Positions 31,729 to 39,828 of a DNA stretch of 43,279 nt are shown piece by piece. Both the position numbers and the translations under genes were made by a program. The stretch spans positions 1 to 43,279 of the forward strand of contig JBAWVO010000014.1 of assembly GCA_037147235.1 (NCBI GenBank), written 5' to 3'. Under the pieces are notes generated by a model, which did no database searches, was not told the DNA's origin, and saw nothing but the letters and a program-made list of their open reading frames with translations. The first letter of the stretch is position 1. Each line of letters opens with the position of its first letter. This stretch comes from JANXQG01 sp037147235. GTDB lineage: Bacteria; Planctomycetota; Planctomycetia; Pirellulales; Thermoguttaceae.

Positions 31729-32171
31729 CAGAAGTAGGTGGCGGCGTGATATTTGCGGGCACATTCTGCCTGCTCATCGCGCTCGTTATGGGTGCTTTCG
31801 TCAACGCAGTCGTACTTCGTCTAGCCTGTTGGATTTACAATATGCAGGTTGGCGGATGGTACACGCCCAGGTCGGTGTCCTTACCAAGTTGGGGAAAGGC
31901 AACGCTGATCTGTCTTGTATCTAGCGTGGTTCAATTCGCAATTGGGTTGATGTGGCAAGTCGTGTGGACCACGGAACAACTAAGCCCAATAACAGCGAAC
32001 TTAATTTCGACACCGCTCACGTTCGTCTTGGGAGTGCTGATGCTTTATTCCATGTTGCCGACAACTTTTCTCCGTGCCTTGGCCCTCTCGCTAATCCAGT
32101 ATGTTATCCTGGCCACGATCGGCATGATTATGTTCATTGGGTTCGGTGGTTTGGAACTGCCGTCACATTAA
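31716..32171 (+). CDS. small integral membrane protein, duplicated gene, copy 1
   Basis: A 151-residue protein with four predicted membrane helices (about residues 4-28, 60-85, 95-115, 120-145: VIFAGTFCLLIALVMGAF, ICLVSSVVQFAIGLM, FVLGVLMLYSM, LIQYVILATIGMIMFIGF). The loop GGWYTPRSVSLPSWG lies between helices 1 and 2. I do not recognise a family. No catalytic residues stand out. It overlaps the 67-residue gene by 13 bases and is identical to 32467-32922. Confidence 0.7.
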   Translation: MWLLAEVGGGVIFAGTFCLLIALVMGAFVNAVVLRLACWIYNMQVGGWYTPRSVSLPSWGKATLICLVSSVVQFAIGLMWQVVWTTEQLSPITANLISTPLTFVLGVLMLYSMLPTTFLRALALSLIQYVILATIGMIMFIGFGGLELPSH

Positions 32172-32275
32172 CAACGCTGTCGCAAAGCCGGTCATTCGCT
32201 CGATCTGTGCGGTCGTCGGTTATTCATGCCCTGAAATCTGTACACCTCTTGAACTTCTGTCCGAGGAGACTAATC

Positions 32276-32479
32276 ATGTACCGCGATGAGGTCATTGAGG
32301 AAGTTTGGCGAATCCGCGACGAGTACGTCGCGCAGCACCACCACAGCCTGGACGAAATCGTCGCCGACCTCCGCCGTCGGCAGGCCGAACATCCTGAAAG
32401 GATCGTCGATCGACGATGCCAACCGCCAACGGAAACTATCCGACAAGAAATTGAAAAAGAACATCTATGTGGTTACTAG
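32276..32479 (+). CDS. small hypothetical protein, duplicated gene, copy 2
   Basis: Identical in sequence and upstream GAGGAG site to the gene at 31525-31728. The lack of any difference points to a very recent duplication or active gene conversion. Function unknown. Confidence 0.68.
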   Translation: MYRDEVIEEVWRIRDEYVAQHHHSLDEIVADLRRRQAEHPERIVDRRCQPPTETIRQEIEKEHLCGY

Positions 32480-32922
32480 CAGAAGTAGGTGGCGGCGTGA
32501 TATTTGCGGGCACATTCTGCCTGCTCATCGCGCTCGTTATGGGTGCTTTCGTCAACGCAGTCGTACTTCGTCTAGCCTGTTGGATTTACAATATGCAGGT
32601 TGGCGGATGGTACACGCCCAGGTCGGTGTCCTTACCAAGTTGGGGAAAGGCAACGCTGATCTGTCTTGTATCTAGCGTGGTTCAATTCGCAATTGGGTTG
32701 ATGTGGCAAGTCGTGTGGACCACGGAACAACTAAGCCCAATAACAGCGAACTTAATTTCGACACCGCTCACGTTCGTCTTGGGAGTGCTGATGCTTTATT
32801 CCATGTTGCCGACAACTTTTCTCCGTGCCTTGGCCCTCTCGCTAATCCAGTATGTTATCCTGGCCACGATCGGCATGATTATGTTCATTGGGTTCGGTGG
32901 TTTGGAACTGCCGTCACATTAA
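32467..32922 (+). CDS. small integral membrane protein, duplicated gene, copy 2
   Basis: Identical to the four-helix membrane protein at 31716-32171. It overlaps the second 67-residue gene by 13 bases in the same way. Function unknown; two doses are present if the assembly is right. Confidence 0.7.
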   Translation: MWLLAEVGGGVIFAGTFCLLIALVMGAFVNAVVLRLACWIYNMQVGGWYTPRSVSLPSWGKATLICLVSSVVQFAIGLMWQVVWTTEQLSPITANLISTPLTFVLGVLMLYSMLPTTFLRALALSLIQYVILATIGMIMFIGFGGLELPSH

Positions 32923-32925
32923 CAA

Positions 32926-32972
32926 CGCTGTCGCAAAGCCGGTCATTCGCTCGATCTGTGCGGTCGTCGGTT
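32926..32972 (+). repeat. 47-base partial third copy of the tandem unit
   Basis: The first 47 bases of the unit (CGCTGTCGC to GTCGTCGGTT) recur a third time and then stop. This leaves the 47-base sequence as a direct repeat at each junction, the expected substrate of unequal crossing-over. Confidence 0.95.
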
Positions 32973-32992
32973 CCGCTGTTCGGCGGACGCCA

Positions 32993-33391
32993 TCACGTCT
33001 GGATGTGCGATTTCACCTCGGCCACGAATCGCCGGGCCTGTTCGAGCATGGTTGCGATTTGCTCGGCGGTAAATGTGGCCACATCGGTGTAGTCCGCATC
33101 GCAGCGATTTTCAAAACCCCTTTGAAGAGAAGCACCGAACTCGGGAGAAACTCGGCCGGTCTTGACGTACTCGCGTTGAAACCACGAGATCACCGCTCGG
33201 TGTTTGTGAAAGTCACAGTTGCTGTGAATCGCCAACGCGGAAGCCGCATAAAACATCGCGTAATAGCACCGATTGACTGCACTAAGACTCGAACCATGAT
33301 CGGCCAACATCGCGGCATCGGCGAGAACGGAATCCGCCTTGGCCATTCGGATCGTTACCAGTTCCTGTCGCTGGTCGTCGGAGAGAGTCAT
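32993..33391 (-). CDS. HEPN-domain protein (HepT-like toxin of a HEPN/MNT pair)
   Basis: A 132-residue all-helical protein of the COG1895 type. VNRCYYAMFYAASALA and HKHRAVISWFQREYVKTG are the family signatures. The Rx4-6H RNase motif of HEPN toxins is not clear as such, though RCYYAMF is close to the usual RxYYA form. In known systems the HEPN protein is a toxin or RNase and is silenced by AMP addition from its nucleotidyltransferase partner. It overlaps the stop of the partner gene by 4 bases and is made from the same transcript. Confidence 0.85.
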   Translation of the reverse strand: MTLSDDQRQELVTIRMAKADSVLADAAMLADHGSSLSAVNRCYYAMFYAASALAIHSNCDFHKHRAVISWFQREYVKTGRVSPEFGASLQRGFENRCDADYTDVATFTAEQIATMLEQARRFVAEVKSHIQT

Positions 33392-33738
33392 ACGATGATT
33401 CCGTCCGCCGTAACGTGCTGCACGTAAGGAGTGAATGAGAGTGGAGGAGTGCGCAGTTGCTCCTCGGAGTAGAAGTGCAGATCAAACAGCACGTCCTGAT
33501 CCATTTGGATGTCTAACTGCCGGTAAAGGATTTCGTCCCTCCGTTGACAGCCCAGTTGCCGCTTCGTTACACAAAGCACGTCATAGTCGGAATCCGCATC
33601 CGCCCCGCCCTCGACGCGTGAGCCGTAATGATACAACCGCACGAAATCGTCGCCCAGTACCGACTGGAGCATCTCGCGCAGTTCAACCACGCACCGATGA
33701 GGCACCCGCTTGGATTTCCTGGTGTCAACTACTTCCAT
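33388..33738 (-). CDS. minimal nucleotidyltransferase (MntA-like antitoxin)
   Basis: A 116-residue MNT-domain protein. The family motif GS-x(n)-DxD is present as HYGSRVEGGADADSDYDVL, with a third acidic residue in DVLFDLHFY. It should transfer AMP to the HEPN protein encoded directly downstream and neutralise it (type VII toxin-antitoxin; knowledge of the family). The first of the two genes; the stop and next start overlap as ATGA. Low-GC neighbourhood and closeness to the tandem duplication mark an accessory spot. Confidence 0.87.
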   Translation of the reverse strand: MEVVDTRKSKRVPHRCVVELREMLQSVLGDDFVRLYHYGSRVEGGADADSDYDVLCVTKRQLGCQRRDEILYRQLDIQMDQDVLFDLHFYSEEQLRTPPLSFTPYVQHVTADGIIV

Positions 33739-33881
33739 GATTACAAACTCGATGCAAAAGGATGAGGACGTAGCACACTAATCCGCCGGGAGTTCCTCGT
33801 GCTCATCTTGGCATGCCCTAAGTCTACCACATCACGACCTATCGTGCCAATGCTAGCTGTGGCCCCGTTCCGACCTCGTCG

Positions 33882-34850
33882 CTATCGATGCGGTTGTCCG
33901 GGGGCATTTAGCTGCGCCAAATAGCCGTTGGCTGTGGCGGCAGCAGTGGTTCCGGGCCACCGTTGGACTAACGCGGTGAGTTTGGCGACGGCATCTGCTT
34001 TGTGCCTGGCTTTGTAAAGATTCACTGCCTCATTCAGAGCATCGGTGGCCAAATGCTCTTGATCGCGCGGCATCGGTGGCGGCACGGAAGAAGCAGGGAG
34101 CACCGCGGCGCGTGGCGGCGTGTCTGTCCATCCCTCGCTCACACGATCACTGCTGGCCCCATCCGCCATCAAGCGCGTTTTGACCGTAGCCTGGTGAAGA
34201 ACTGGCGAGCTGCCTTTTGAAGTCGCCAAGCTTCGGATAATGGCTATTGCCTGGGAAGCCCTCGCCGCATCGATGGGCACGCCTTCAATGACATTGGGCC
34301 GAAATTGTAGCATGATCTCAGGACCAGCATTCGACGATACCTGAATCAGGATCGTTTTCGAGAGGAAATATACGATCGCAAGCACCACGGCGGTAAGAAG
34401 GCTAATCGCAAGCACGATTGCGTAGCCGCTCCCGAAAGCACCCACAATTCCAAGGACTAAGATAACTGCGGCCGCAATGAGGAAGCCCACGGGCTTGGTA
34501 ACCCCCGCAGTTACGGAGGCGATTTGTGAAAGGGGAATGAATGTGGTCACGACGCCAAAAAGGCTCCCAGAGCGACAGGATACGTCCGAAGCTGTGACCT
34601 CAAAAGTTGTTTGAGGATCGAGTTGCATAAGCAGAAGGAGAAATGCCGTAATCCCCTGCCGACGGCCAACAATTTCAATGAGCGGCGTTTCTGGATGCGG
34701 CGGAGTGGTCCGCATTTCAAACCGCCGAAGCACTAGCGTGTGTACCGCACGACCTGTGCGTGCCAACCTCGTGAGAATCGGCACGATCAACAAGCCGCCG
34801 ATAATAAACAGTGTGGTCAGATCCGTAGGTGCTAAAAAGGCGAGAAACAT
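33882..34850 (-). CDS. membrane protein with C-terminal helical repeat, unknown function
   Basis: A 322-residue protein. One hydrophobic helix near the N terminus (FIIGGLLIVPILTRLA), a small beta domain (PLIEIVGRRQG to PLSQIASVTAG), two more helices (LIAAAVILVLGIVGAF and AIVLAISLLTAVVLAIVYF), a further beta segment, a Pro/Ser linker and a C-terminal helical stretch, LNEAVNLYKARHKADAVAKL, like a TPR unit. AGGAG lies before ATGATG; the second ATG (34850) gives better spacing. The frame continues to a TTG at 34877. It is a lone gene. No family name can be given. Confidence 0.75.
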   Translation of the reverse strand: MFLAFLAPTDLTTLFIIGGLLIVPILTRLARTGRAVHTLVLRRFEMRTTPPHPETPLIEIVGRRQGITAFLLLLMQLDPQTTFEVTASDVSCRSGSLFGVVTTFIPLSQIASVTAGVTKPVGFLIAAAVILVLGIVGAFGSGYAIVLAISLLTAVVLAIVYFLSKTILIQVSSNAGPEIMLQFRPNVIEGVPIDAARASQAIAIIRSLATSKGSSPVLHQATVKTRLMADGASSDRVSEGWTDTPPRAAVLPASSVPPPMPRDQEHLATDALNEAVNLYKARHKADAVAKLTALVQRWPGTTAAATANGYLAQLNAPGQPHR

Positions 34851-35008
34851 CATTGGCTCCTGTTCTTCGTTAAACAAGGAAATCTTTGTTCACCATCCGA
34901 TTGTATCAGAATGCTGAGCCAATGCCAAGAGAATTGCAAAGCTATCCGAAAACTCCCATTTCCCTCTTCGGGATACCGATATCCCATCTTGTAGAACCGA
35001 ATGCGTTA

Positions 35009-35653
35009 TCAACTCACCTTCCTGAACTCCGACCGATAGACCGGCTCGTTGGTGAGCCGCATTCGCCGCTCGAAATGCGTGCGATAGGCCAGGTCGTGCT
35101 CGGCGGGCGTTTCCGGCACGGCGATTGGCCCGGAGAGCCGCGTGTGGGCGGCCAAGAGTTCGAGCGTAGTCTGAAAATATTCTTCAACGTCGGTCCAGAA
35201 GTGCAACGCGCCGCCCGGTAGGAGCGTTCGCTCAATGTGCTGCATGAAGGTTTCGTTCATCACGCGACGTTTGCGATGCCGCTTCTTCCACCAGGGATCG
35301 GGGAAGTAGACGTGTACCGCGGTCAGCGAGCTGTCGGGGACCAATTCGGCAAAGATCCGCATGCCGTCCCCCGACACGACCCGGCCGTTGGGCAGCCCGG
35401 CTTTGGCGAGTCCCGCGGCGGCGAAATGGGCATACTTAGACACGATCTCAATGCCCAGGAAATCGACGTCCGGCTGCGAACTGGCCGCGTTGCGTAAGAA
35501 CAGCCCCTTGCCGGAGCCGACCTCGATCTCCAGCGGCGCGATGCGGCCGAAGATTGCCTCGGTATTCCATGGCCTGGGAAGCTGTTCGAACTCCAGCAGA
35601 TGCTTTGAGAGATCGAGTGAAGAATCAATTTTACGGAGTGCGCGTCGGCCCAC
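35009..35653 (-). CDS. trmB: tRNA (guanine-N7)-methyltransferase TrmB
   Basis: A 214-residue SAM-dependent enzyme that makes m7G46 in tRNA variable loops. Motifs: LEIEVGSGKGLFL (SAM site), DFLGIEIVSKYA, VHVYFPDPWWKKRHRKRRV (substrate and catalytic region) and LHFWTDVEEYF. I choose the GTG at 35653, six bases past the fabZ stop, because GRRALRKIDSSLDLS right after it is the family's N terminus; the frame is open further but those residues only shadow fabZ. Third gene of a bL37-like/fabZ/trmB cluster. Confidence 0.95.
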   Translation of the reverse strand: MGRRALRKIDSSLDLSKHLLEFEQLPRPWNTEAIFGRIAPLEIEVGSGKGLFLRNAASSQPDVDFLGIEIVSKYAHFAAAGLAKAGLPNGRVVSGDGMRIFAELVPDSSLTAVHVYFPDPWWKKRHRKRRVMNETFMQHIERTLLPGGALHFWTDVEEYFQTTLELLAAHTRLSGPIAVPETPAEHDLAYRTHFERRMRLTNEPVYRSEFRKVS

Positions 35654-35658
35654 GGTAT

Positions 35659-36183
35659 TCAGTCCGCGAGGGGGCCGTCTGCTTGTCCGGTGGTCAACTG
35701 ATGGACCGGCAAGGGAACCCCCTTGATGAGGCCTTCGCAAACGAGGTTTTGATCGACAAACGACTGGAACTCGCAAGTGATAATCGTCCGCCTCACCTTG
35801 AGCAAGTGGGTCACGACCACGAAGCGATCACCAGGCCGCACGAGGCCGCGGAAGCGAATGTCTTCCATGCCGCCAAAGCCCATCATGCCGATAATCAGAT
35901 TATTCTTCACCGCGTGGTAGCTCGACAACTGGGCGGCCGCTTCGCACATAATCACGCCCGGCATTAGCGGCATGCCCGGCATGTGACCGCGAGCCCAGAA
36001 TTCGTCCTGCTTGAGATCCTTGTAACCGACACAGATGTTGCGGACGGGATCCTCGAAGACGATTGCCGTCAACTGCTCCATCTCGAAGCGCTGCGGATTA
36101 TGGCGGCGGATCTCATCAATGCTACTGACCACATGATTGAGGTCGTATTCACAAAAGTCGATAATCAGCGGTTTTTTAGGCAC
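35659..36183 (-). CDS. fabZ: FabZ-type 3-hydroxyacyl-ACP dehydratase
   Basis: A 174-residue hot-dog fold enzyme of fatty acid elongation (3-hydroxyacyl-ACP to trans-2-enoyl-ACP). The active-site pair is the His in GHMPGMPLMPGVIMCEAAAQ and the Glu in CEAAAQ, matching the H-FPG-x-PVMPGV...EA pattern. GMEDIRFRGLVRPGD is the usual later motif. The N-terminal 30 residues (DFCEYDLNHVVSSIDEIRR) resemble the planctomycete FabA/FabZ form that begins with a helical extension. AGGAG is 10 bases upstream. It lies 13 bases after the bL37-like gene. Confidence 0.93.
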   Translation of the reverse strand: MPKKPLIIDFCEYDLNHVVSSIDEIRRHNPQRFEMEQLTAIVFEDPVRNICVGYKDLKQDEFWARGHMPGMPLMPGVIMCEAAAQLSSYHAVKNNLIIGMMGFGGMEDIRFRGLVRPGDRFVVVTHLLKVRRTIITCEFQSFVDQNLVCEGLIKGVPLPVHQLTTGQADGPLAD

Positions 36184-36196
36184 GGCCGGCTCCTTA

Positions 36197-36295
36197 TCAG
36201 GTCTTTACCCGCTGCCGCTTGGCCTTGCGCGCCTTGCTATTGGAAGGTCGTTTGCCATGATTGGCTTTTTTGGTGACGCGGTGCGGTTTTGCCAT
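36197..36295 (-). CDS. bL37-like small ribosomal protein (32 residues)
   Basis: A tiny, very basic protein (about half Lys, Arg and His): MAKPHRVTKKANHGKRPSNS then KARKAKRQRVKT. The KKANHGKRP segment is the hallmark of the short bL37 ribosomal protein family, described first from mycobacteria and found in several phyla (from memory, not searched). It would bind rRNA in the large subunit. The ATG at 36295 has AAGG about 10 bases upstream. It is the first gene of a cluster with fabZ and trmB. Too short for usual gene finders, so likely missed in automatic annotation. Confidence 0.75.
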   Translation of the reverse strand: MAKPHRVTKKANHGKRPSNSKARKAKRQRVKT

Positions 36296-36338
36296 AACTA
36301 ATTACCTTTACTCACTTTACTGCAAAATATTGCATGCG

Positions 36339-36370
36339 AAAAACCCTCGGCCCACACTTAGTGCGAGGGG
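36339..36370 (-). terminator. intrinsic terminator for xseA
   Basis: On the minus strand CCCCTCGCACTAAGTGTGGG-CCGAGGG forms a stem (CCCTCG/CGAGGG with an inner CAC/GTG pair) followed by TTTTT. It lies about 90 bases after the xseA stop and before the bL37-like gene, so it separates the two transcripts. Confidence 0.6.
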
Positions 36371-36462
36371 AAGAACCCACCATTCTACCCTTAGGTGCCG
36401 TTGCTGGGAAGGCCTACTGGAAGGACATTTCTATTGGTTGACAACACCTAATCGAGAACAGC

Positions 36463-37713
36463 CTACTCGAAAACCCGACTTGTGGCTCTTCCTTTTCCAA
36501 ATCGTGTGACGATCTCGTCCCCGGGCTTGAGTTCCGTCGCGTCGCGCACGATCCGGCCATCGCGGACCCGTTGCGTCAAGCTGTAACCTCGCGACAGCAC
36601 ACCCAGCGGACTGAGCGATTCCAGTCGGCCGGCTTGCTGCTCTAGTTGGCTACGGGCAAGAATCAACCGCTGCCGCAGAGCACGATTGGCCCGGGCGTCG
36701 AGATCGTCGAGCTGCAGGGCCAGATTTTCGATCCGCTGAAGTGGCCGACGAAAGGCGTAATGCGAGGCGACGGCGTCTAATCGCGACTTGGCCGCAGCAA
36801 GCCGCCAACGCAGGGCCGAGGAAAGCCGCTTCTCGGTCTGGCGAAAGCGAGCCAAAAGATCCTCGGTTGCCGGTGCGACCAGTTCGGCCGCCTCGCTGGG
36901 CGTTAGGGCGCGGACATCGGCCACAAGGTCGGCCAAAGTCACATCGATCTCATGGCCGATGGCCGAAATCACAGGGATCCGCGAGGCATGAATCGCCCGG
37001 ACCACGGGTTCTTCGTTGAAGGCCCAGAGGTCTTCCAGGCTGCCGCCGCCGCGGGTGACGACCAGGCAATCGATCGCCAGCGGCAGGCGGTTGGCCGTGG
37101 CGATGGCCGCAGCGATCTCGGCGGCGGCACCTTCGCCCTGGACGCGTGTGGGCACGACGATCACATCGGCTCCTCGCCATCGCCGGCCGAGAACTTGCAG
37201 GAAATCGTGGATCGCCGCACCGGTTGGGCTGGTTACCACGGCAATCCGCCGCACAAACGGCGGCAGGGGCCGCTTCCGCTGCGGATCAAAGAGGCCTTCC
37301 TGAGCCAGCTTCTCGCGAAGCTGCCGCAGGGCCAACTCCAAGGCCCCGATCCCCTTCGGCTCGATGCTTTCAAGGATCAACTGGTAGGTACCCCGCGGGG
37401 CATAGATATCAATCCGCCCGCGGCATACCACTTCCAAACCGTCATGGAGATCGAATCGCACGCGCGTGGCCATGTTTCGCCACATGACACAGTGGATCTG
37501 GGCCTGATCGTCCTTGAGCGTCAGGTAACAGTGGCCTGACTGCGGCCGAGCGAGGTTCGAGATTTCGCCCGTGACCCAGACGCTGCCGAAGGAAACTTCC
37601 AGCAGGTCTTTGATCTGGGCAGTCAGTTGCCAGACCGAAAGCACCCTCGGCTTGGCCGGTTTCTGCGGGAGTGAATCGTCGGGGAGTTCGGAAAAGAGGT
37701 CGTAGGAGGTCAC
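36463..37713 (-). CDS. xseA: exodeoxyribonuclease VII large subunit
   Basis: A 416-residue subunit of a nuclease that degrades single-stranded DNA from both ends. The N-terminal OB fold (VWVTGEISNLARPQSGHCYL, DDQAQIHCVMW) and the catalytic domain (VVTSPTGAAIHDFLQVLGRR, VTRGGGSLEDLWAFNEE, IPVISAIGHEIDVTLADLVAD) are both complete, followed by a coiled coil and a C-terminal SPLGVLSRGYSLT. The GTG start overlaps the acyltransferase stop by 4 bases (GTGA), so they are coupled. The small subunit gene xseB, often next to it, is not seen. Confidence 0.96.
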   Translation of the reverse strand: MTSYDLFSELPDDSLPQKPAKPRVLSVWQLTAQIKDLLEVSFGSVWVTGEISNLARPQSGHCYLTLKDDQAQIHCVMWRNMATRVRFDLHDGLEVVCRGRIDIYAPRGTYQLILESIEPKGIGALELALRQLREKLAQEGLFDPQRKRPLPPFVRRIAVVTSPTGAAIHDFLQVLGRRWRGADVIVVPTRVQGEGAAAEIAAAIATANRLPLAIDCLVVTRGGGSLEDLWAFNEEPVVRAIHASRIPVISAIGHEIDVTLADLVADVRALTPSEAAELVAPATEDLLARFRQTEKRLSSALRWRLAAAKSRLDAVASHYAFRRPLQRIENLALQLDDLDARANRALRQRLILARSQLEQQAGRLESLSPLGVLSRGYSLTQRVRDGRIVRDATELKPGDEIVTRFGKGRATSRVFE

Positions 37714-38474
37714 GGTATAGGTCCATTCTTTGCCACCTCAATCCGGCCCAGCGCATGCCGTGGCACCAACGGCTTGGCGGTATGTCTTAGCGTCAATTGG
37801 CCCGGCTTGCGGCTGTCGGCTTCAGCCCACTGCTCGGCCTCATCGCAAAGTCGATTCAGCACACGCTCGATCTTCAAACGGAAATGCTCCATCCCTTCGC
37901 GATCCAGATCGGGCGGGACGTGTAATTCCGGCGAGAGGATACATCGAGCTCGGCTGAATGGTCGAGGGATGGCAAACCGGTCCCAACTCCCTGCCCGCCA
38001 CGGCCGGTTGTGCCCCACGCCGATGGCCACCAGCGGAATTCCCAGTTTCGAGGCCAGGAAGATTGGCCCAGGAGCCATTTGCCGCCTCGGTCCGCGAGGG
38101 CCATCGGGTGTGATTGCCAGGTGCATGTTCCGGCTTTTGTCCAACATTTGCCGCAAGGCCGCCACGCCGCCACGAGTTGTCGAGCCGCGTACAAATTCAA
38201 ACCCCATGTGGTAGGCGATATACGACAAAACCTCGGCATCGCGGTGCCGGCTCAGAAGCATCGCCAGGTTGCAGTGCCCCCCCATCGCAAGCGGAAGGAG
38301 GATGTACTCGTGCCAAAAAACATAAATCTTCTGACCGTGGCACCGTGGCGAGGCAGGATTGGCAGCCGGATCGTAGAATGCAATACGATAGTCAAGCGTA
38401 TCCATCCATGCGCGGACGGCCGTGGAGCCAGCCAGAGCCGCGAGTTTGTGCAGGATGGGATGGTCAAATTTCAT
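37710..38474 (-). CDS. lysophospholipid acyltransferase-like protein (DUF374)
   Basis: A 254-residue membrane-associated acyltransferase of the DUF374/LPLAT class, probably acting on lipid A or phospholipid precursors. The active-site His lies in YVFWHEYILLPL (a shortened form of HxxxxD) and the second motif is RGSTTRGGVAALRQML; LAITPDGPRGPR is the third. The ATG at 38474 is chosen since the 22 further upstream residues have no family match; no good ribosome site is seen. Overlaps xseA by 4 bases. Confidence 0.88.
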   Translation of the reverse strand: MKFDHPILHKLAALAGSTAVRAWMDTLDYRIAFYDPAANPASPRCHGQKIYVFWHEYILLPLAMGGHCNLAMLLSRHRDAEVLSYIAYHMGFEFVRGSTTRGGVAALRQMLDKSRNMHLAITPDGPRGPRRQMAPGPIFLASKLGIPLVAIGVGHNRPWRAGSWDRFAIPRPFSRARCILSPELHVPPDLDREGMEHFRLKIERVLNRLCDEAEQWAEADSRKPGQLTLRHTAKPLVPRHALGRIEVAKNGPIP

Positions 38475-38602
38475 GGGAGTTGCCAGTTGTCCGTTGTCCG
38501 TGAACGGTGGGGAATACGCATGGATGTCTAGTCGAGCCACTCAGCCGCTCACGTTGCTCCGAACAATCTTCCTGACAACTGACAACTGACAACTTCTTCC
38601 CA

Positions 38603-39451
38603 CTACTCTCCCCACTCACCGCTAAACACTTCCACCGCCGGGCCTGTCAGGTGTACGTGCCCGTCTTCGGCCCAATGCAATTCGAGGTCGCCGCCGGGCA
38701 GGTGGGCGAGAATCTTCCGCTCGGTACGGCCGCTCAACACGCCGGCCACGCAAACGGCACAAGCCCCGGTGCCGCAGGCGAGGGTTTCGCCGGAACCCCG
38801 CTCCCATACCCGCATGCGGATCTCCGTACGCGACAGCACCTGGACGAATTCGGCGTTCACGCGGCGAGGAAAATGGGGATCGGTCTCGACCTTCGGCCCA
38901 ATGCCCAGTACCCAGTCGTCGCTGAGCTTATCGACGAACGTGATGCAATGAGGGTTGCCCATCGAAACACAGGTGACGCACAGTGTTCGAGCAGAACCGT
39001 CCAAATCAGCAATACTCAGATCGGCATTGACCACGGGACTGCCTGGCAGCGTGGTAGGAATCCGTGCCGCCTCAAGGATCGGCTCGCCCATATCGACGCG
39101 CACGCGCTGCGCCCGCCCGTCGGCGACTTCCAGGTTGAGGGTGAGGATGCCGCGGCCCGTCTCGATCCGCAGGGTTTCTTTGCGGCAGATGCCATGATCG
39201 TAGACGTACTTGGCCACACATCGGATGCCGTTGCCGCACATCTCCGACTCGGAGCCGTCGGCATTGAACATCCGCATCCGGGCGTCGGCCTGCTGGCTGG
39301 GACAGATCAAGATCAGTCCATCGCTGCCGATGCCGAAGTGCCGGTCGGAAATTTTCCTAGCCAGTTCGTCGGGCTGTTCGGGAATTGGTTCGGTGAAGCA
39401 ATCGACATACACATAGTCGTTGCCCGCGCCTTGCATTTTGGTGAAGTGCAT
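38603..39451 (-). CDS. dapF: diaminopimelate epimerase
   Basis: A 282-residue enzyme turning LL- into meso-diaminopimelate for lysine and peptidoglycan synthesis, relevant to the question of planctomycete cell walls. The two catalytic Cys are in MCGNGIRCVAKY and ETLACGTGACAVC; MQGAGNDYVYVD and IGSDGLILI are also family motifs. It uses no cofactor. The ATG lies at the family's normal N terminus (MHFTKMQGAGND). It forms a loose row with the next two genes, the gap being 47 bases. Confidence 0.96.
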   Translation of the reverse strand: MHFTKMQGAGNDYVYVDCFTEPIPEQPDELARKISDRHFGIGSDGLILICPSQQADARMRMFNADGSESEMCGNGIRCVAKYVYDHGICRKETLRIETGRGILTLNLEVADGRAQRVRVDMGEPILEAARIPTTLPGSPVVNADLSIADLDGSARTLCVTCVSMGNPHCITFVDKLSDDWVLGIGPKVETDPHFPRRVNAEFVQVLSRTEIRMRVWERGSGETLACGTGACAVCVAGVLSGRTERKILAHLPGGDLELHWAEDGHVHLTGPAVEVFSGEWGE

Positions 39452-39498
39452 CGTGATATTTTAGACTGCGGAAGGACTTGCGGCAACGGGAGTCTAGG

Positions 39499-39828
39499 TT
39501 ACCCGCTCAAATCGAGTAGGTTGCCGCTCTGGCCGGTAGGGTCTTGGCCCTGGGGGTGAAGCGGCTCTTCGTGGCCGGCATCCTGCTCGCCATGCCGCTG
39601 GGGAAACTCCCACAAACGCCGGCCGTCGGCGTCCCGTTCGGAGGTCTGGTGGTTGTCGCCGTCCGCTTGTCCAATGCCGGCGGCCATCTCGGCCTTTTGC
39701 GCGCTATGCGTGCGAAGCTCCCTCGCGCTATTTTCCTGCTGGGCACGGTCGATTTCGGAACCCCGGGTCTGCGCCAGGGAAGTGCCCGCCACGCTGCCGG
39801 CGATGCCGGAAAGGAATCCTATGCTCAT
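39499..39828 (-). CDS. small planctomycete-type protein coupled to the AsmA-like gene
   Basis: A 109-residue protein beginning MSIGFLSGIAGSVAGTSLAQ, then charged, with AAGIGQADGDNHQTSERDAD in the centre. The pattern GIG..DG...T.ERDADGR is one I recall from many planctomycete hypothetical proteins. No catalytic motif. The start overlaps the stop of the large upstream gene (ATGA), and AGGAGA precedes it. Possibly a periplasmic or membrane-edge partner of that protein (inference). Confidence 0.75.
   Translation of the reverse strand: MSIGFLSGIAGSVAGTSLAQTRGSEIDRAQQENSARELRTHSAQKAEMAAGIGQADGDNHQTSERDADGRRLWEFPQRHGEQDAGHEEPLHPQGQDPTGQSGNLLDLSG

Larger units (their letters stand above)
31424..32174 (+). 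repeat. 751-bp tandem duplication, unit 1
   Basis: The unit begins CGCTGTCGCAAAGCCGGTC and repeats exactly 751 bases later as far as I compared; the encoded proteins of both copies are identical. It contains a 67-residue and a 151-residue gene. Confidence 0.95.
32175..32925 (+). repeat. 751-bp tandem duplication, unit 2
   Basis: Second copy, directly joined to unit 1, of the same sequence and with the same two genes. The junction reads CACATTAACAACGCTGTCGC, which also occurs at the end of this unit. Confidence 0.95.

Noticed and set aside
31424..32972. Composite transposon or phage remnant around the duplicated unit
   Set aside because: No transposase, integrase or terminal inverted repeats are seen. 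Plain tandem duplication through the 47-bp repeat explains the data.
36342..36462. xseB (small subunit of exonuclease VII) after xseA
   Set aside because: The gap is too short and has no matching frame; it holds a terminator instead.
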